From Kryptolebias marmoratus (taxonomy: Eukaryota; Chordata; Actinopteri; Cyprinodontiformes; Rivulidae), in NCBI RefSeq assembly GCF_001649575.2, contig NC_051451.1, positions 26,644,010 through 26,708,009 on the forward strand: 64,000 nt of DNA, written 5' to 3'. Under the pieces are notes generated by a model. That model was not told the DNA's origin. It saw only the letters and a program-made list of their open reading frames with translations, and made no database searches. How positions within the stretch are numbered: position 1 is the first letter of the stretch; each line of letters begins with the position of its first letter. The translations under genes were made by a program, and so were the position numbers. Shown one piece after another: positions 58,169 to 64,000 of this stretch.

Positions 58169-58386
58169 ATGATGGCGGCGGCTGTAGAGAGAGGAGGCGT
58201 CCGGGCCGCTTTCCTGAACCCGAGCAGCGGCGGCGGCAGCGGCGGACCCGCGCCGACGATGCCCCCGACCGGCGGAGCGCTAGCCGGGGCTGTGGTCGTG
58301 GGCTCGGGCTCCGGCAGCATGCCCGTGCCCATGAACCTCTTCGCGACCTGGGAGATAGACCGATCGTCCCCGAGCTGCGTCCCGAG
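58169..58386 (+). CDS. pacs2: PACS family sorting protein, exon 1 (PACS2-like)
   Basis: PACS proteins are cytosolic adaptors that bind acidic-cluster cargo and coat proteins, and route membrane proteins between the trans-Golgi, endosomes, ER and mitochondria contacts. Seen here: two adjacent start codons (58169 and 58172), then an Ala/Gly/Ser/Pro-rich low-complexity segment of about 45 residues. The exon ends with [11 protein letters not shown] and SSPSCVPR, the conserved start of the PACS cargo-binding region. PVPMNLF and SSPSC agree with vertebrate PACS2; PACS1 has PVQMNLY and SSSSC there. The long low-complexity N-terminus is more like PACS1, so the paralog is probable but not certain. The second ATG has the better context (A at -3, G at +4). 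The exon closes at a strong donor, AG/GTAACG, leaving two bases of the last Arg codon (phase 2). There is no in-frame ATG upstream. Exon 2 lies outside the window. Confidence 0.9.
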
Positions 58387-59104
58387 GTAACGTCGTTTGC
58401 GTTAGCGTGAACTTCGCGCCAGCCACAGTGTTTACAAAACGCCACATTTAACAAATATCAGGTCTAACGCCGAACAACGCCCACATTTACAGTTAGGTGA
58501 AGCGGCTGGGGCACGAGCTGCCACACATTCCCAAAACACTGGCTTAGCTAACGGCTAGCAAGGTGGCTAATGCTAACGCTACAAATAGCGCTGCTGTGCG
58601 AGTTAAAACACATTTTAATATGTTTTATTTAGGGTGTATTCTACTGTAGCGGGCAATATAAATTTTAAAGAAAATGGGCCCAGTTCTCAGAAATATCTCT
58701 AATGTATCTTTTAATATTTTTTTGTCAGCTACTTAAAATTCGACCGTTATGATAAGTAGCTAACAAAAGTTGTCTCGAATTGTCAGTTATAAGGATTTCA
58801 GCTGCTTGTCTCTTTTTTTTTTTTTTTTAATGCTTTTTCGTATTGATTGTGCATGTTTGCTGGAATTCACGCAATGCATGGCACATAACAGCGTCAGAAG
58901 CGTCTATAAATACAGTGACATGGATGCCGTCCGAGGTATTTAAGTGGCAGGAATCCCCTTCATCCCCCGTTAGCAGCTCCGGGTGTCGGGAGGAGTTCAG
59001 CATCTGAGCCGGGAGGTTCGGAATAAATACCGGTTCGGGTCGGGTCATGTCGGTCCTGCAGCAGCGATTAAAGCTACACATTACTAACCACGAAATCAAA
59101 CATT

Positions 59105-59260
59105 AAAACAGGTCATCCTGAGCTGCAGCTGTCCGGATATGTTGACATGCAGCTCTAAAATGCAGGTACGCACTCGATGTAAACAAAGCCCTCTTGTCTG
59201 CATTTTTACTCGACAAGTCTGAGCGCATTTACAAATTTTGCTTGTACATTTTAAACCCAG
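59105..59260 (+). repeat. Family B dispersed repeat, copy 3 (diverged)
   Basis: Shares 'ggtcatcctgagctg'-like, 'ctaaaatgcaggtacgcact', 'cgatgtaaacaaagccct', 'ctgcatttttactcgacaa' and 'acaaattttgcttgtaca' with copies 1 and 2. The minus-strand frame open in those copies is interrupted here by stops, which argues against a conserved protein. Confidence 0.6.
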
Positions 59261-60084
59261 AATAGCTGTCAAAATACATTTTATACTTCTAACACAGTTT
59301 CTGCACAATTAAATGAATGTTTGGGGGATAATGTGACTCAAACTCATCAGGGTCTTTGGCTGATTTGGCGTTAGGAAGCAAATACTCCTCGTCTTTGTTT
59401 ACAACTAAATATGGCGATTAGTTACAGAATATCTCGGCGCAGATCGTTTGCTTTGACGCACTCCAGTCGCCTCTCGTCCTCGCCGTTTCTTCTCAGAAGA
59501 AGAAGAACTTCACCTTTTCCCTTCCCGCCTAGCGTCCCTGACTCCATCGTACTCCCCCCTGACTCCATTACGTTTACGATTCAATATTCGCCGAGCGCAG
59601 TCGTCGGTGTTCGGATGTAAACAAAACCACTCGTAATTATTGGCAACAAAAACATGACTCTATTGGTAGTTATTGATGCATATTTAGTGGTTATTTTCTA
59701 TCATGGAAGATACACATATGCAGAAAATTTGTCTTTTTGAACAACGTTTTAGCAGCTTTTATGGATTTAAGTTAAGATTGTTTTGATTTTTGCATGTTTG
59801 CAATGAGTATAGTTCTGTTAGTTTAGTGGCTGCACCCATCAGCATCATTTTTATGTGACGTTTTGCATCTGTTTGTACCGTTAGCGAGCAGGCATCGCTG
59901 CCACCTGACCAGAAACCTCTCTGGGGGGGATGTGGAAACATTAATCAGCTTTGACCTAGATCTGCTACGGATAGAAGTGGGCCTCTGCTGTCGATGCGCT
60001 GCATGATATATTTGTTTGCTTGTCTCTTTACGGCCTGCATGGTAAATGAATCCAACATTAATAGTTTTTTTTTTAATACTCTTG

Positions 60085-60400
60085 TTTAATTAAAGGCCTT
60101 GCATTCCTTCAAGTAATGTTTTAAACTGCGATCTTTCTATGAGGAGAAACAATGGTGTTGTCGTCGTTTTGGCCAAGCGTTAATAATTAACATGATCTTG
60201 TGAGATGTGACGCTCAGAGTACGTGTTGTGGATGGGACTCAGCTACTACCACACCAGATGTTAGCTCAATATCTGTAAAACTGATTGAGTTGCAGCCATT
60301 TTAGTGTTTTCTAAGGTCAGTTGGCTCGATTTGGGTTGTCTCAGAGTGTTAATCGGTTGCAGAGCTACATCCTATAAAAATGAGTAATTTCTGAAATGTC
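60085..60400 (-). repeat. Family A repeat, copy 12 (intronic)
   Basis: Starts 'taaaggccttgcattccttc' with a half-lost palindrome. It continues with 'gctcagagtacgtgttgtgg', 'actcagctactaccacacca', 'atatctgtaaaactgattga' and 'gttgcagagctacatcc'. One module, in antisense orientation to the PACS gene. Confidence 0.82.
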
Positions 60401-63400
60401 TGCACTCTTTCTTAATTATTATTTTTTAATCTATCCCTGTGTATAGACAGTAAGATAAATATTTCTTCAAAGAGAAGTTAGAAATGATAAATCTCATTTT
60501 TAAAAGTCAGAACTTGTCTTTGTTTTCTCTGAGATGTTTTCTAGGCGGCTCCGTCCACGAGGTTTATAAGTTTTACTCACAGTCCCTGACTGTTTCCATG
60601 CTTTTCTGTGTAGTGGATAACGTACAGTGCATTATATAAAAGATGAATGTGGCCGAGGATGATAATAGATTATTTATGAAGCATTCAGTAAAAGCTAACC
60701 ACTTCTCATTTAGCAGAACACATAACAGAGCTGCATTTTCCCATCATTTTCTCCAGGATGTATGATTTATCTTGATTACTTGCAAAGTAACTTCTGCCAT
60801 ATTTGCTGTTAGGCTGGCGTGAAAAGTTCTGGTTCTGCAGAGAGCCCAACCCAGGGCCTGTTTTGGGGGATTTAGCTTGAGCATTCTTGCAGGGGCTGGG
60901 TCATTTTGCGTGCAGCTGTCTGCTCCACAAGCTTCTAGCAAATGTTGATGTCCAGCTGAGTGTCACGAGTTCAGAGGAAGACATCTGAGCTGTTCTGTTA
61001 ATGTGAATTTACTATTTTTTCTTTTCAAATTGGGATATTTAACATCATGCAAAACAATCGACTAGTTCTAAGGATGTGATTTATAATCCTAAAGCATGCA
61101 GATTTTAATGAAAGCCATTTTGAGGCAGGGTAGATATCTGCTGCACGTTGGACAATATGTTGTCAGCATTTATGGAAATATTCAAAACATTCAAATTTTT
61201 CTCTGTAGTCTTAATGAATTCTGAGCAAGCTGTGTATGCGTTTTGAGCGGTTAATTCTTGGAAAATCTTCATGTGAACTAATTACAGAAGTGTATCCTAG
61301 ACTGCACATTATTTTGTCCCCACCTCGGCCTGCTTTGCAGCCGCCCCCGAGTTTGATTTAATCTGAGTTTTGACATGAAGACAGGCAGATTTGGACCGTT
61401 CTTTTTATGAATAATTATTTATTATCTTTGTGGTTTTCAGACGTGGACCTTCAGGGCTGTAGCCAAGCATGTTTTCTGTCAGGGGAGAGCTGGAGTTCAG
61501 GTGTCAAAATACAGCTGCAGTCCTCTGGAATTACAAAAACTAAACCAAGACTACTTCTTCGACTATTTTGAAAGCAAGCGTGTTCCACCAATAGTGTTTC
61601 GGGATATTTTGGAGACTCCCACATGAATGCTGTTCACTAGTCGTTAACAGTTTCAGCCGAGTGAAATTCTACCTTTTAGCTGCTGCTTTGCTCACCACTT
61701 ACAGCATCAAGGATCTGAGCAACATCGGAGGAAATATAGTGCAGTTTATTTTTGAGTTGGGTTTCAAAAACTGGGGTTCTGCAGGGTTGGTCGAGTCAGG
61801 AATGGCAGACAAGACTTGAATAAATCTAGAACTAAATCCTGCACTGAAACATTTTGGTATATGTCTGCTTTTGTTAGTGAGCTTGCTGCACGGTTTGACT
61901 GAACACGGGAGCCCAACAGTTGATAACATGCTGCCTGGTGGAACATTTGGACTTGCATTGTTTTGATTCCAGCACTCCCATGCCTGCCAGACTGCCTCCC
62001 TCAGACTTAGAAATGCCATGTGGTGTTGGTTTTGCAGCTTATTTCCCTGAAGATTATGTTTTTTTTTCCTTTTTATTTTGAAATGTAAAACAAAACCTAT
62101 GGAGGGGGCAACGCTGAGCAGAAGGAAAAACTGAATTTATCCCTCTGCAAACAGCTGATAAGTGCTTTGATAACGTTGTTAACTAACCAAAAGTGAAATA
62201 TGACTCATTAGAGGATTCTCCACATGCAGCTACATTTAACATATAAAGAACAACTCAGGATTGTTTTCTAAAAGATAAGATTTTTGCTGTATTTGTGTAA
62301 ATTTATGAATAAATGTTGTTACTACTTTCAGTAAAGTAGAGCAAAACTCGATTCAAGGAAACTGAAAAGACGAATCTCAGGATATTTGATCCGTTTGTGC
62401 TCTGCTGTTGATATAAATTGCTAAAATGTTTTGGATATTTTGTCCTATAGACATTTTTGTTGTTTAGGCTCAGATAGTTAAAGTACAGTGGCTTCAGTTT
62501 TACTGGTATTTTTTACTTTGCATCACAAATATGCAAAAAAACCCATCTCAAGTCTGATTTGGGCATGGGCTGGAATGAGCTCTGTATGGAATGATGAAGT
62601 GACGTGGTATAACAGTATTAAAACAAAAAAATTAAATATATCACCGGATTTATTTGGTTTTAAAATACAGTTCAAGTTCAAGAACTTTTACTACCTAAAT
62701 ATTTATTATCCTAGCAATATCAGTGTGAATTATTTTTTAAATACAATTGTACTAAATATAAAATAAAACTTTTATAGGGAATAATTTAACACAGGTATAA
62801 ATAAGGAGACTGAAAGAACTCGTCAGCTAAAACACAAACATCGACAGGCAGTTTATTTGTATTTATTTATAGTTTAAGTATAATTCTGAAGTAATTGTGT
62901 ATATATTACTTCCTCTGTGCTGTTTAGCTCTGACAAGCTGATGTTGGTAAATAATTAGCTGGTTATTAGCGAGCCTGCTAACATGCTAACTCTTGTAGCT
63001 TGTTGCAAACGTTTGTTATAAAAAGAGAGGCTGGTGGTAACCAGCCCGTGCCGAGCTGCGAGTTCTTAACGTCTGAATGTAGTGGAGAAGCTTAGCAGCC
63101 TGAAGCCAACTGGTGTAAATCTGTGGAAAGGCGGGCATTTGTTTAGGGGACAATGTGGTATTTTCAGGAATGACACAAATGCAGTGGTCAGTCTGGTGCT
63201 CTGTTTGTTTTCTAACAATAACAAATGAGCAGCATGAGGCGGGAGGCCGGCTGCTCGCTAAGTTCAAAGGTCCACAACAACATGGGGTCAGGAAGTATGA
63301 ACTTTCCCCTCATCCCTGACTTTGCTCACAGAAGTCATTATGTTAAATATTGTAACAGATCCATGAGTATTATGAGCTTCTTGTTAGATCTTGTGCTGAG

Positions 63401-64000
63401 GAGCTGAGAAACACATCGGTCCTGTTCTCCTTCGGTGCTGATCTTTGGGTGAGCAGACCATAATTCTCTCTGCCTGTGTGACTCCTGTGAGCTGCAGCTT
63501 GTTTTGAGTCACAGAGCTTTATTTTGACGGCCATTGAGAAGAATCTGGTCAAATGTTTTGTTTTTCTGCTGCGATTCTGTGCGGTTAAAGTGATGTGTGC
63601 TGAACGTGTCAGCATGTGACAGATAAACAAAGGCAAGAAGGGACTAAAGCAGCGTTTTTGTCTTTTTTGTTCAAGGTCAGCCAACAGAAAGTCAGGTAGA
63701 TATTTTTGATTCATGTAGTTCTCACCGTGAACCTTCATCTCTTTGATTTAATGCTTTATTTTCTGTTCTTCGTAGAATCACTAAACCAATAAATGGGCAT
63801 GCAGATAAAGGAGGTCTGTATGTTGGATAACATGTCCTTAATTCACTCTTTAACCTCCTCAATAACGCGCTCATCTCAAGGCATGGATATTGTTTCTCTC
63901 AGCAGGGGAGCTGCAGTAATCTGATTTCATAACAGGAGCTGGTAATCTGATGCTGGACACACAAACACTGTCTGCCTAATCCTCCATTTCCTTTTGGAAT

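Larger units (their letters stand above)
57960..58560 (+). promoter_or_regulatory. CpG-rich promoter region of the PACS gene
   Basis: GC content and CpG frequency rise abruptly at about 57965 and fall after about 58560, in sharp contrast with the AT-rich flanks. A GC box (ccccgccccgcc) is at 58031-58042. No TATA box is visible near the expected start, as usual for a CpG-island promoter. The first 60 bases (57971-58030) are a 30-bp tandem duplication. The transcription start is not defined by the sequence. No divergent gene is recognised on the other strand. Confidence 0.8.
58387..64000 (+). other. Intron 1 of the PACS gene (partial)
   Basis: Opens with the donor GTAACG at 58387 and runs past the window end. 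I searched for the expected second exon (the S-L-T-L-K-K-L segment of PACS proteins) in all plus frames and saw none. It contains family B copy 3, family A copy 12 and a moderately CpG-containing patch around 58960-59070. The early intron up to about 58620 is still GC-rich, with several gctaac/gctagc words. The 60.4-64.0 kb part has no recognised repeat or gene. A 69-aa Ser/Arg-rich frame at 59411-59620 is unsupported. Confidence 0.75.

Noticed and set aside
58048..58454. Minus-strand frames over the PACS exon (94 and 105 aa)
   Set aside because: Shadows of a GC-rich coding exon; Pro/Ala/Arg low complexity with no motif.
59411..59620. 69-aa Ser/Arg-rich frame with ATG in good context in intron 1
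   Set aside because: Low-complexity, no family motif, no splice sites; the composition follows the local base bias.
58387..64000. Search for PACS exon 2
   Set aside because: No segment resembling the expected S-L-T-L-K-K-L start was seen after an acceptor site; the intron appears to continue past the window.

Overview
The window looks like vertebrate nuclear DNA, most likely a teleost fish of the percomorph type. It has no compact gene or operon structure. It is packed with decayed Tc1/mariner, hAT-type MITE, non-LTR and LTR-type repeats of kinds common in fish genomes. The only recognisable gene start is a CpG-rich first exon of a PACS-family gene (best match PACS2) on the + strand at about 58.17-58.39 kb.

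Layout. From 1 to about 57.9 kb I see no exon I can defend; this is an intergenic, repeat-rich upstream region. A 413-base run of N lies at 8361-8773. The commonest repeat, called family A here, has 12 loci. It is built of modules of about 250-300 bp, present one to three times per locus, and several copies end in a near-perfect palindrome around GCATTCCTTGAAGGAATGC. Other families found by comparing the window with itself are B (3 copies), C (AGCTA-rich, 6 copies), D (2 copies), E (2 copies) and F (3 copies). There are two hAT-type MITEs with perfect 8-bp target duplications (28196-28876 and 47896-48096). There are also three elements with matching inverted ends or LTR-like ends, four Tc1-like remnants, a broken reverse transcriptase (38.9-39.5 kb), a tRNA-type SINE inside a Tc1 element, and several clear nested insertions that give a relative order of events.

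From about 57.5 kb the picture changes. A (GGAT)n microsatellite is followed by a CpG-rich promoter region that begins with an exact-length 30-bp tandem duplication and a GC box. Then come exon 1 of the PACS gene, a good splice donor at 58386/58387, and intron 1, which fills the rest of the window. Exon 2 is not visible. The window therefore holds one gene start and its 5' flank, not a set of cooperating genes. Repeat families were defined by eye, so copy boundaries are approximate unless target duplications are stated.
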